Assembly (NCBI GenBank): GCA_017431185.1
Contig: JAFRLP010000441.1
Location: 1-13,508, forward strand
Source: Victivallales bacterium
GTDB taxonomy: Bacteria > Verrucomicrobiota > Lentisphaeria > Oligosphaerales > Oligosphaeraceae
Direction: 5' to 3'
Length of the DNA: 13,508 bases
Part shown: positions 7,505 to 13,508 of the stretch, piece after piece
How the letters are laid out: every line of letters begins with the position of its first letter
How positions within the stretch are numbered: the first letter of the stretch is position 1
Position numbers and translations under genes: made by a program
Notes under the pieces: generated by a model
The model's database searches: none
Told to the model about the DNA's origin: nothing
What the model saw: only the letters and a program-made list of their open reading frames with translations

Positions 7505-9232
7505 TCATTTGAGCCGTTCAGTGTTTTTTTGAGCTTGGGTGACGGTCTCCCGCGTCCAGCCCTCGGTGAAGATTGGATCAGGGCCGTGCGGCGTGAACTG
7601 CGCCGAATTCAGGTTGGCCGTGCCCGACCCATTGCGGATCTTGCCGTTTTCATCGCGGCCCAGCCATTGGTTCTTCAGCTGGTTAATCTTGCCTCGTTTA
7701 ATCTCGCTGTCCCGCGTCTGCGAGTAAAGCCAGCGGAAAGGCGCTTCCAGGCGGTAGCCGTATTTCCATGTGGACATGTGCGAGCCGCGCGTGAACGCCG
7801 CCCAGACAATGCCGCCTCCAGGCGTGGCGGTGTCATGGTCGAGTAGCCGCGCCATTATGGCCTCCTGCTCCTCCACAGATGCAAACGGATCCCATTCCAC
7901 GTAAGGAACCTTCACTCCTGCGGCCTCGTAGTAGTCGGCGAGAGCGCGCCACTCGCCAGTCGCCATCAGGTCGCCAGTGCAGGTCTCGACGAGGATGTTG
8001 TCGTCCGAGACCATGTAGTACCAGTTGCGGAAGTTCCCGCGGTCGAGGCCGAACCCGTTGAAGCTCGCCGTGTCGTTGTCGGGCGTGCGGTCGCCTCCGT
8101 TCTGGAACATCTTGTCGTAGTTGCTCGACCACTGCGCCCCGACTGCCAGGATGCCAGCGAAGAAGTTGTCCCGCTGCGCTGCCATGTTGAGGATGCACAT
8201 CCCGCCCATCGACTGCCCTGTTCCGTAGATGCGGTTCTCGTCGATGAAGCCTTTGTACTGTTCGAGGATGCTGTCCAGAAGCTGCCAGATGGCGGCATTG
8301 GCCTCGCTGGAGGCCACCTGGTCATTCGTGGCGCGGCGCGATTCCTCTATCTGCGGGACCACCACGATGGTCGGGCGGGCGGACTGCACCTCTCGCCCCG
8401 CATGGCGCACGGCGGCACGTGACGACGTGAGCGAGGCAAGCGGGTCTGTCGAGTTCGCCCCTGCGTGTTCCATGTGCAGGGTGAGCGCGACCTTTCCCTT
8501 GTTCGCCTCCAGGATTTCGCGTTTCGGCACGAAGATGGCGTAAGGCAGCTCGAAGTCCTCGTATCTGCTCGTGTATTCGCTGTAGCAGTGCCTTGCCTGG
8601 AACGCGCCTGCGCCGATGCGGTTGATTGTCCAGCCGCTGCCTTCGCCGAACTCGGGGAGGATGATGCCGTCGGGAGAAGCCACTGCGACCGTCCGCGTCC
8701 CCCTCCTGTCGCGCTGTTCCTCCATCGTGTAGTTGCAGACCTTGGCGGGGTTTGGCGGAATCGTCCCCTTGACGCCCTCGATCGCCCCCGTCTGCGTCAC
8801 GCCGGCAATCATGGACTGTCGATAGACGAGATTCTGCGCGGCAAGAATGTATGCCGTGTTGACCTCGATGACGACATAGCGTCCCAGTTCCGTTCCCCCA
8901 GTAGGTGAAGGTTCGGGGCGGGTGTTCACATAGACGCGCTTGATTCGCCCCTCGTTGCCCTTGACTGCATCCAGATCGGTTTCGATGACCGCGTCATGAC
9001 CATTGAGACGTATCTGCTGAATAGCGTAGTCAGTGATTTCAAACTTGCTCGCATCCACGCTCGCACCCTTTATTTCCTGCGGATATTCGACGATGATGGC
9101 CGAGATTTTGGCTCCCTCAAGGTCAACGAAACCGTACGATTTCACGCCGACAATCGCCGCCTGCTCCGCTGCAATCGCCGTCGGCAGCACAGCCATAAGC
9201 AGCTTGCTCAATATTTGCTTGACTTTGGGCAT
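7505..9232 (-). CDS. Secreted serine esterase / alpha-beta hydrolase with N-terminal Ig-like domain
   Basis: A 575-residue protein from ATG 9232, which is preceded by AAGGA at 8 nt spacing and gives a clean signal peptide (MPKVKQILSKLLMAVLPTAIA, core 6-21). An upstream in-frame ATG at 9259 would add nine residues in front of it. Residues ~25-150 resemble the Ig-like N-terminal domain of EstA-type esterases (IIVEYPQEIKG at 46-56). The alpha/beta hydrolase core follows, about 230-520: HMEHAGAN at 253-260, nucleophile S341 in GQSMG (339-343), acid candidates D410/D411, and H485 in RGSHMSTW. The substrate cannot be read; the family hydrolyses short-chain esters, polyhydroxyalkanoate-like or acylated-carbohydrate esters. 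Its location is periplasmic or extracellular. It stands alone between two copies of a ~94-bp repeat, with 350 bp of non-coding sequence before it. Confidence 0.88.
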   Translation of the reverse strand: MPKVKQILSKLLMAVLPTAIAAEQAAIVGVKSYGFVDLEGAKISAIIVEYPQEIKGASVDASKFEITDYAIQQIRLNGHDAVIETDLDAVKGNEGRIKRVYVNTRPEPSPTGGTELGRYVVIEVNTAYILAAQNLVYRQSMIAGVTQTGAIEGVKGTIPPNPAKVCNYTMEEQRDRRGTRTVAVASPDGIILPEFGEGSGWTINRIGAGAFQARHCYSEYTSRYEDFELPYAIFVPKREILEANKGKVALTLHMEHAGANSTDPLASLTSSRAAVRHAGREVQSARPTIVVVPQIEESRRATNDQVASSEANAAIWQLLDSILEQYKGFIDENRIYGTGQSMGGMCILNMAAQRDNFFAGILAVGAQWSSNYDKMFQNGGDRTPDNDTASFNGFGLDRGNFRNWYYMVSDDNILVETCTGDLMATGEWRALADYYEAAGVKVPYVEWDPFASVEEQEAIMARLLDHDTATPGGGIVWAAFTRGSHMSTWKYGYRLEAPFRWLYSQTRDSEIKRGKINQLKNQWLGRDENGKIRNGSGTANLNSAQFTPHGPDPIFTEGWTRETVTQAQKNTERLK

Positions 9233-9259
9233 GGTTATAATCCTTGATTCATTCTGCAT

Positions 9260-9609
9260 TTTGTTGCTTCACATCCTTCGGCAATCTCCACATTCCCCTG
9301 CTGACGGGAACCGTTTTGTCCGGAATCCGGAGCCTGTCAACTGGACTTACGTGACTGGCACTGCTCGTTGCGGATGCTGTTCTGATTTGGATAAAAATGT
9401 AATCGCTCTACAATGGTTTTCTAACTGGAATGGTCATTTTGCATTGCCGAATTCTCGAAACGATATTTCTTCTGCCAGCGTCATCGCATTTGTACGATGT
9501 TTGAAATTCTCTGATTTTTGCTGGCAAACTGTCTTTTCAGGACGCGGGTTCTATCCTTTCAACGTGAAATCCAGTGTTTATACTCCCCAAGACAAAGCTT
9601 CCCATTTAT
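9260..9609. other. 350-bp non-coding region between the aldo/keto reductase and esterase genes
   Basis: It holds repeat copy B at 9452-9545 and a small 13-nt dyad TCCGGAATCCGGA at 9319-9331. A TTGACA on the minus strand (complement of 9335-9340) has no -10 partner at proper spacing. I see no clear intrinsic terminator after the aldo/keto reductase gene, no RNA gene and no credible ORF. The esterase promoter must lie here, but I cannot place it. Confidence 0.6.
9452..9545. repeat. Intergenic repeat copy B (~94 bp)
   Basis: Second copy of the sequence at 7381-7473, in the same orientation, with conserved blocks GCGTCATCGCATTTG, ACGATGTTTGA and GTCTTTTCAGGACGC. It lies 64 nt after the stop of the aldo/keto reductase gene and about 220 nt before the esterase start. 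Copies A and B thus bracket the esterase gene, and each follows a gene's 3' end. Similarity stops sharply at both edges. I found no third copy in the window. Confidence 0.85.
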
Positions 9610-10755
9610 TCAAATTCCGAAGCGATCCGCTGCGTCAGCCATCTTCTGACGCACGGGAACTTGGAACGGGCAGCGTTTTTCACATGCGCCGCATTTCACG
9701 CATTCGGAAGCATGATGCGGCAATGCGGCATAATGCTCTCTGACGGTCTCGGGAATTTCCGCATGCGACGCAGCCAAATTCAAAAACTTGTTGACATCAG
9801 CCACCTTGATGCCTTTCGGGCAAGGGGCGCAATGCCCGCAGTACATGCACTGGCCACTCCATGTGAACTTGCTCTGGCCGGACAAGGCGACTGAATAGTC
9901 TTTGACCTTTTCATCCGCCTCACACCAGGCCAGGCATTCCTTCAATTCATCCAGGCTGTGGCATCCACACATCACGGCGGCGACACCAGGACGGGTAAGC
10001 GCATAGTTCAGGCATTGCACAGGCGTCAACACACAGCCCAATGGGGAGAGTTTCGCATCCAGCAAGTTTCCGCCGCCAAAAGCCTTCATCACATCAATGC
10101 CAACACCTTCACGCTCGCACATCTCGTATAACGACACAAGCTCTGGATTGAAGTTATGCCGCGCCTCCTGAAAAGTGCTATTTTCAAACAGGCGCATCAC
10201 ATCTTCGTCCGGCGGAAGCATGTCGTATGCGGGATTTATGGAAAACAGCAACACATCGATTTCGCCAGTCTGGATCGCCTGACGGGCGACCACGGGATTG
10301 TGGCTGCTCAGGCCAATGCTGCCTATGCGCCCGCCAGCTTTCAGTTCCCTGGCGTAGTCTATCACGGGGCCATTCCAAATGCCCTCCCAATCTTCCAGCG
10401 AATCGACATAATGAATCATCCCTATGTCCAGGCGGTCACGGTTCAGCCGAAGCATCAGATCGTCAAAAGCCTCTTTCACCTCATTGATGTCCCGTGAACG
10501 CTTGTACTGGCCATCCTGCCAGACGGAGCAAAGGTGTCCCTGGATATGGAAGTCAGTCCTTCCGTCAAGCATCCTGCCCACCAATGAGCGCATGTCGGGG
10601 TCTGAACTGTACATGTCCATGAAATTCACACCTGCAGCAGTGGCAACGGCAAACATTTCCTTTGCCTCCACCTCACTTCTGCCAATGAAGCCTTCGCAAC
10701 CCAACGAGATTGCACTGACATCCAGTCCTGTACGCCCAAGTTTACGATACTGCAT
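9610..10755 (-). CDS. Aldo/keto reductase-like protein with C-terminal two-cluster Fe-S domain
   Basis: A 381-residue protein from ATG 10755, chosen because AGGGG lies 5 nt upstream; a GTG at 10761 is possible but has no spaced ribosome-binding site. Residues 1-275 form the aldo/keto reductase barrel (YRKLGRTGLDVSAISLGCEG at 3-22, GLSSHNP at 148-154). The C-terminus carries C303-x2-C306-x2-C309-x2-C312-P and C352-x2-C355-x2-C358-x3-C362-P, probably two [4Fe-4S] clusters, as in the Fe-S aldo/keto reductase branch of anaerobes. Of the usual Asp-Tyr-Lys-His tetrad, D47 and H115 (IHYVDS) are visible. The Lys position falls in IQGH (71-74) and the Tyr five residues after the Asp is Asp. So the reaction may differ from classical carbonyl reduction. 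Cytoplasmic. Last gene of the LysR-linked operon, 15 nt after the preceding gene. Confidence 0.88.
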   Translation of the reverse strand: MQYRKLGRTGLDVSAISLGCEGFIGRSEVEAKEMFAVATAAGVNFMDMYSSDPDMRSLVGRMLDGRTDFHIQGHLCSVWQDGQYKRSRDINEVKEAFDDLMLRLNRDRLDIGMIHYVDSLEDWEGIWNGPVIDYARELKAGGRIGSIGLSSHNPVVARQAIQTGEIDVLLFSINPAYDMLPPDEDVMRLFENSTFQEARHNFNPELVSLYEMCEREGVGIDVMKAFGGGNLLDAKLSPLGCVLTPVQCLNYALTRPGVAAVMCGCHSLDELKECLAWCEADEKVKDYSVALSGQSKFTWSGQCMYCGHCAPCPKGIKVADVNKFLNLAASHAEIPETVREHYAALPHHASECVKCGACEKRCPFQVPVRQKMADAADRFGI

Positions 10756-10770
10756 ATTCACCCCTTGTTT

Positions 10771-11301
10771 TCATTGTTTCTCTTGAGGCTTTGAAACGGT
10801 TTGAAATGTCACTGTGACGCTGCCTTTGCCAAGCGCATCTGCAAGTTTCGACGCATTGTCAATTTTACCTATGCGCGTATAGGAATAAGGCGTTTCAAAC
10901 GACTTGTAGAATACCACCAGGCAGTCTTTTCCCCAGAGCATTACATCGCCAGCCTCGATCCTGCGGACGTTTTCAGCCTTTGAGGGCAGCGGGCTGTCCA
11001 AACTGGCGTATTTCTCATTGCCGTTCAACTCTGCCATGTCCAGGCTGAGAGGCAGATGCCTCAACAGTTCCCTCGCCGCCTCCGTGTCGGCAAGGGCAAT
11101 GGTGAAACTGGCGTCGCCGACGGCCAGGATCAGTGTTGTCTGTTTCTGCATTTTCCAGTTCTCCTGAGTTTTTGCGGGAATTGACGGCGGCGTTTTTGAT
11201 TCTGCCTCTGGTTTCCGCGCGCAGGCCGCTGCCAAAAGAAGAGATGCCAGTCCAAGCGCGAACTTGGCAAGCGTGCGGTATGATGCCTGGTGTCTTGCCA
11301 T
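10771..11301 (-). CDS. Cyclophilin-like fold lipoprotein
   Basis: A 176-residue protein. Residues 8-27 are a lipoprotein-type signal ending LLLAAAC with C27 as the likely lipidated Cys, followed by a Pro/Lys/Glu-rich linker to about residue 50. Residues ~54-168 match the cyclophilin-like domain seen with small redox operons: LDMAELNGNEKY at 87-98, EAGDVMLWG at 116-124, CLVVFYKSFETPYSYTRIGK at 127-146, VTVTF at 162-166. This subgroup is not known to be a classical peptidyl-prolyl isomerase and its function is unclear. The lipidation would put it in the periplasm, whereas many relatives lack a signal. Its ATG directly abuts the flavodoxin stop. AGGAGG (complement of 11311-11316) is 9 nt upstream inside the flavodoxin gene, so translation is coupled. 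Confidence 0.85.
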   Translation of the reverse strand: MARHQASYRTLAKFALGLASLLLAAACARKPEAESKTPPSIPAKTQENWKMQKQTTLILAVGDASFTIALADTEAARELLRHLPLSLDMAELNGNEKYASLDSPLPSKAENVRRIEAGDVMLWGKDCLVVFYKSFETPYSYTRIGKIDNASKLADALGKGSVTVTFQTVSKPQEKQ

Positions 11302-11826
11302 TCAGACCATCCTCCTGCCGAATTCCCGAAGTTCCTCCAGCCGTCCGTCCACCTTGCCGCCATGCACGGTGAAAACGCCCATGTCCTCAAGCCCCAGGTA
11401 GTCGAGGAAATCCCCGCGGAACGAGAACAGCGCGCCGTCGTACATGTCTGCATCGCCGGAACTGAGGAACATCGCCACCTTGCACAGCTTTTCAGGCTTT
11501 TTCGGGTAGGCGACGGCATAGAGCCTGTCGATGGCGCACTTGAGCTGCCCTGAAATGCCGTGGTAGTAGATTGGCGAGGCAATGACCAGCATCTCCGCCT
11601 CCTTCAGCAGGGCATGGATCTCCAGCATGTCGTCCTTCTGGACGCACACGCCTTTTCCTTTCCCGTGGCAGTGTTCGCAGGCAAGGCAGCCGTGGATGTC
11701 CCTGCGGCAGACGTCGATGACATCCACATTATGGCCCGATGCCTCCGCGCCTTCGCGGAAGGCATCGACCATCTGTCTTGTGCAGCCCTTCGGACGAGGG
11801 CTACCATTAAGGACAAGTATCCTCAT
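11302..11826 (-). CDS. Flavodoxin-family FMN reductase with iron-sulfur-flavoprotein-type Cys motif
   Basis: A 174-residue flavodoxin-fold protein of the NADPH-dependent FMN reductase/iron-sulfur flavoprotein group. FMN phosphate loop GSPRPKGCT is at 8-16, and the flavin-binding segment SPIYYHGISGQLKCAIDRLY is at 84-103. A cysteine cluster, C47-x2-C50-x2-C53-x7-C61, fits the compact CxxCxxC-x4-7-C motif of archaeal and anaerobe Isf proteins, which bind a [4Fe-4S] cluster and pass electrons to FMN. The acceptor here is unknown. Start ATG 11826 has AAGGGGG at 7 nt spacing, overlapping the hydrolase stop; the gap to that gene is 12 nt. Cytoplasmic. It is the second gene of the operon and a plausible electron carrier for the Fe-S aldo/keto reductase. 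Confidence 0.9.
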   Translation of the reverse strand: MRILVLNGSPRPKGCTRQMVDAFREGAEASGHNVDVIDVCRRDIHGCLACEHCHGKGKGVCVQKDDMLEIHALLKEAEMLVIASPIYYHGISGQLKCAIDRLYAVAYPKKPEKLCKVAMFLSSGDADMYDGALFSFRGDFLDYLGLEDMGVFTVHGGKVDGRLEELREFGRRMV

Positions 11827-11838
11827 CGGGAATCCCCC

Positions 11839-12912
11839 TTACTTCAGGTTCTTGCGATAGAACTCTGCAATCCTGTCGAAGGGGATGACGTCCAGCCTGT
11901 CGTAGAGGTCGCAGTGGCTTGCGCCGGGGATGATGACCAGTTCCTTGTTGTCGCCCTTGAGCATCTTGAAGGCTGTCTCGCCGAAGTAGCGCGAATGGGC
12001 CTTCTCGCCATGGAGGACCATCACCGCGCTCTCAATTTCATCCGCATACGCCAGCAGTTTCGCGTTCAGGAAGGAGAGGACGCTCGTCTTGTTCCAGCCG
12101 ACCGCCGAATTTGCCGAGCGGGGATGGAAGCCACGCTTTGTCTCATAGAACATCGTGTAGTCGCGGATGAACTGCGGCGTCGTGTCTGTTAGCTCCTCCG
12201 GCTTGAGATTGACTGGCGCGTGGTCGTATGAACCCTGTTTGAAGTCCTTGTTGCGCTGGCTGTTCAGGGCTGCACGCATGGCGTTTCGCTTTTCGGCGGA
12301 GTCGTCGGCGTCGTTGTACCCCTTGGCGATGACACGTGTCATGTCATACATCGTGGAGGCGACGGTCGCCTTCACGCGGGTGTCGATGGCGGCTACGTTG
12401 ATGGCCAGGCCGCCCCAGCCGCAGATGCCGCAGATGTCAATCTTGTCCGCATCCACATCGTCGCGGGAGATGAGATAATCGACGGCTGCCTGGAAATCCT
12501 CCGTGTTGATGTCGGGCGAGGCGACATAGCGAGGCTGCCCGCTGCTTTCGCCCGTGAACGACGGGTCGAAGGCGATGGCGAGAAAGCCTCGTTTCGCGAG
12601 TTCCTGTGCGTAGATGCCCGACGACTGCTCCTTGACCGCGCCGAACGGACCTGAAACGGCGATGGCCGCGAGTCTGCCCGTGGCGTTCTTCGGTTTATAG
12701 ACATCCGCCGCCAGCGTGATTCCGAAGCGGTTCGGGAAGGTGACCTTGTTGTGTTCCACTTGGTCGCTCAGGGGGAAGATCTTGTCCCATTCCTGGGTCA
12801 GTTCGATGTTTTTCATGGACGGGCACTCCTTGCATGTTTTTTTGAGATTGCAGCAGCCTGTGGCTGCCAGTACGAGGGCGGCGAGAGAAAGAAGCAGCGT
12901 GGTTTTCTTCAT
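11839..12912 (-). CDS. Lipoprotein alpha/beta hydrolase (dienelactone hydrolase/YcjY-like)
   Basis: A 357-residue protein from ATG 12912, chosen because AAGGA lies 6 nt upstream and it gives a lipoprotein signal (KKTTLLLSLAALVLAATG-C20). The frame stays open to an ATG at 13038, but that would run through the operon promoter. After a short Cys-rich linker (C21, C27, C30) comes an alpha/beta hydrolase core: AIAVSGPFGAVKEQSSG at 83-99, AFDPSFTGESSG at 114-125, nucleophile elbow ICGWGG at 163-168, HGEKAHS at 301-307 and GASHCDLYD at 330-338 with probable catalytic H333. The elbow has no Ser; Cys164 is the only candidate nucleophile nearby, which recalls the Cys of dienelactone hydrolase. The substrate is unknown. 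First gene of the LysR-linked operon. Confidence 0.9.
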   Translation of the reverse strand: MKKTTLLLSLAALVLAATGCCNLKKTCKECPSMKNIELTQEWDKIFPLSDQVEHNKVTFPNRFGITLAADVYKPKNATGRLAAIAVSGPFGAVKEQSSGIYAQELAKRGFLAIAFDPSFTGESSGQPRYVASPDINTEDFQAAVDYLISRDDVDADKIDICGICGWGGLAINVAAIDTRVKATVASTMYDMTRVIAKGYNDADDSAEKRNAMRAALNSQRNKDFKQGSYDHAPVNLKPEELTDTTPQFIRDYTMFYETKRGFHPRSANSAVGWNKTSVLSFLNAKLLAYADEIESAVMVLHGEKAHSRYFGETAFKMLKGDNKELVIIPGASHCDLYDRLDVIPFDRIAEFYRKNLK

Positions 12913-12967
12913 GGGTTTTCCTTGGGAAGGATGCCGTCGCATTTCCGCCTTTTTTATAACGCGAATT

Positions 12968-12995
12968 AATATATTTCGGATAGGTGAAATAGCAA
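12968..12995 (-). promoter_or_regulatory. Predicted promoter of the hydrolase-flavodoxin-cyclophilin-AKR operon
   Basis: Minus-strand -35 TTGCTA (complement of 12990-12995), 16-nt spacer, -10 TATATT (complement of 12968-12973). This predicts a start near 12961 and a leader of about 50 nt before ATG 12912. The weak -35 (4 of 6 consensus bases) is typical of an activator-dependent promoter. The spacer is occupied by a perfect inverted repeat. Confidence 0.55.
12972..12991. promoter_or_regulatory. Inverted repeat in the operon promoter spacer, candidate activation/repression site
   Basis: TATTTC-N8-GAAATA is a perfect 6-bp-arm dyad lying between and overlapping the -35 and -10 of the operon promoter. 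LysR-type regulators usually contact a second, promoter-proximal site; this dyad may be that site or the operator of another repressor. Confidence 0.5.
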
Positions 12996-13018
12996 ATACT
13001 TTGTTTTTATGGCATTTC

Positions 13019-13033
13019 ATGCTTGAAAAGCAT
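13019..13033. promoter_or_regulatory. Perfect T-N11-A dyad, probable LysR recognition site
   Basis: ATGCTT-GAA-AAGCAT is a perfect 15-nt palindrome whose inner T13020-N11-A13032 matches the LysR box. Its centre is about 65 nt upstream of the predicted start of the hydrolase operon, the usual place of the LysR recognition site. It also overlaps the -35 of the lysR promoter, which fits autorepression. Confidence 0.6.
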
Positions 13034-13050
13034 ATCACAAGGTTTATAGT
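13023..13050 (+). promoter_or_regulatory. Predicted lysR promoter
   Basis: TTGAAA at 13023-13028, 16-nt spacer, TATAGT at 13045-13050; start expected near 13057, about 26 nt before the lysR ATG. The -35 lies inside the T-N11-A dyad. Confidence 0.55.
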
Positions 13051-13082
13051 ATCGTCATGTCCATCGGAAACAGGAGCAAATC

Positions 13083-13508
13083 ATGGAACTACGAGTGTTG
13101 AAATACTTTCTGGCAGTGGCGCGTGAGAAAAGCGTCACGGGTGCAGCGCACCGTCTGCATGTCACCCAGTCGACGCTTTCCCGCCAGCTGAAGGATCTTG
13201 AGGACGAACTTGGCCAACGGCTGTTCATCCGTGGCAGCCACAGCGTTTCGCTGACCGCAGAGGGAATGCTGCTGCGCCAGCGGGCGGAAGAGATCATGAC
13301 GATTGTTGACAAGACGCGTTCCGACTTCAGCGCGAAGCATAGGATAGCGGGCGACGTCTATATCGGCGGCGGCGAGAGCGAGGCGATGTCGCTTCTGGCG
13401 GATGCCGTTCGCGATGTACGGGACAGGCATTCTGGCATCCGTTTTCATCTGCACAGCGGTAATGCGGAGGAGGTCATGGAGCGCCTGGATCGCGGGACGC
13501 TTGATTTC
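13083..13508 (+). CDS. LysR-family transcriptional regulator (N-terminal part, runs off right edge)
   Basis: 142 codons from ATG 13083, still open at the window end. AGGAG lies 6 nt upstream. Residues 1-60 are a LysR winged helix-turn-helix: MELRVLKYFLAVAREKSVTG at 1-20, recognition region AAHRLHVTQSTLSRQLKDLE at 21-40, then LGQRLFIR at 43-50 and LTAEG at 57-61. A linker helix (62-85) follows, and the ligand-binding domain starts at about residue 90 (GDVYIGGGESEAMSLL). The ligand pocket is mostly outside the window. Its divergent orientation to the hydrolase operon, with a T-N11-A dyad between them, makes it the likely activator of that operon and repressor of itself; this is inference from layout. 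Confidence 0.95.
   Translation, partial: MELRVLKYFLAVAREKSVTGAAHRLHVTQSTLSRQLKDLEDELGQRLFIRGSHSVSLTAEGMLLRQRAEEIMTIVDKTRSDFSAKHRIAGDVYIGGGESEAMSLLADAVRDVRDRHSGIRFHLHSGNAEEVMERLDRGTLDF

Noticed and set aside
9335..9340. Perfect -35 TTGACA for the esterase gene
   Set aside because: The sequence 16-18 nt downstream (AAAACG) is not a -10, so it is likely chance.
7381..9545. Integron attC sites for the two repeats
   Set aside because: I found no RYYYAAC/GTTRRRY core pair at the ends and no integrase; size and order alone are not enough.
7381..9545. CRISPR array
   Set aside because: Only two copies, about 2 kb apart with a gene between them.
12913..13038. N-terminal 42-residue extension of the alpha/beta hydrolase (start at 13038)
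   Set aside because: It would cover the promoter and lack a good ribosome-binding site, while ATG 12912 gives a proper site and lipoprotein signal.
13055..13454. Minus-strand frames at the right edge (13055-13312, 13089-13454)
   Set aside because: Antisense to the clear LysR coding sequence.

Overview
The window is a bacterial accessory region. Eight of its nine recognisable protein-coding genes lie on the minus strand, and only a LysR-type regulator at the right edge is on the plus strand. Lipoprotein and secretory signal peptides, Fe-S redox proteins and moderately high GC point to an anaerobic Gram-negative bacterium. A gut or rumen member of the Verrucomicrobiota/Lentisphaerota/Kiritimatiellota group would fit, but that is an impression and not something the sequence proves.

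Left part (about 1-3619, minus): a tightly coupled restriction-modification operon, hsdM > DUF1016/YhcG-type nuclease > hsdS. HsdM carries an N-terminal PDDEXK-like (HsdR_N) domain fused to the N6-adenine methylase. It overlaps the DUF1016 gene by 4 nt (ATGA), and hsdS starts 2 nt after that gene and runs off the left edge. The layout resembles two-subunit BcgI-like enzymes (nuclease-methylase plus specificity subunit) with an extra nuclease inserted between them. No separate HsdR is visible.

Island boundary (about 3620-4377): 30 bp upstream of hsdM lies a ~147-bp remnant of an IS3-family insertion sequence (terminal sequence plus the last ~30 transposase codons). It is joined directly to a DUF1963 (YwqG-like) gene whose C-terminus has been cut off, so this looks like a scar of IS insertion and deletion.

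Middle (4250-9609): a ~1008-residue membrane-anchored envelope protein that I cannot assign to a family (signal peptide, long helical region, propeller-like region, three C-terminal TM helices), then a secreted serine esterase with an N-terminal Ig-like domain. Two ~94-bp intergenic copies of the same sequence (about 87% identical by eye) flank the esterase gene in the same orientation. I cannot assign them to a known repeat family.

Right part (9610-13508): a four-gene operon reading leftwards: lipoprotein alpha/beta hydrolase > Isf-like flavodoxin > cyclophilin-like lipoprotein > aldo/keto reductase with two Fe-S cluster motifs. It is divergent from a lysR gene. The 170-bp intergenic region holds a plausible promoter in each direction, a perfect T-N11-A dyad about 65 nt upstream of the predicted operon start, and a second dyad filling the -35/-10 spacer. 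This matches a classical LysR-controlled divergent operon. The substrate is unknown. Two of the enzymes lack textbook catalytic residues.
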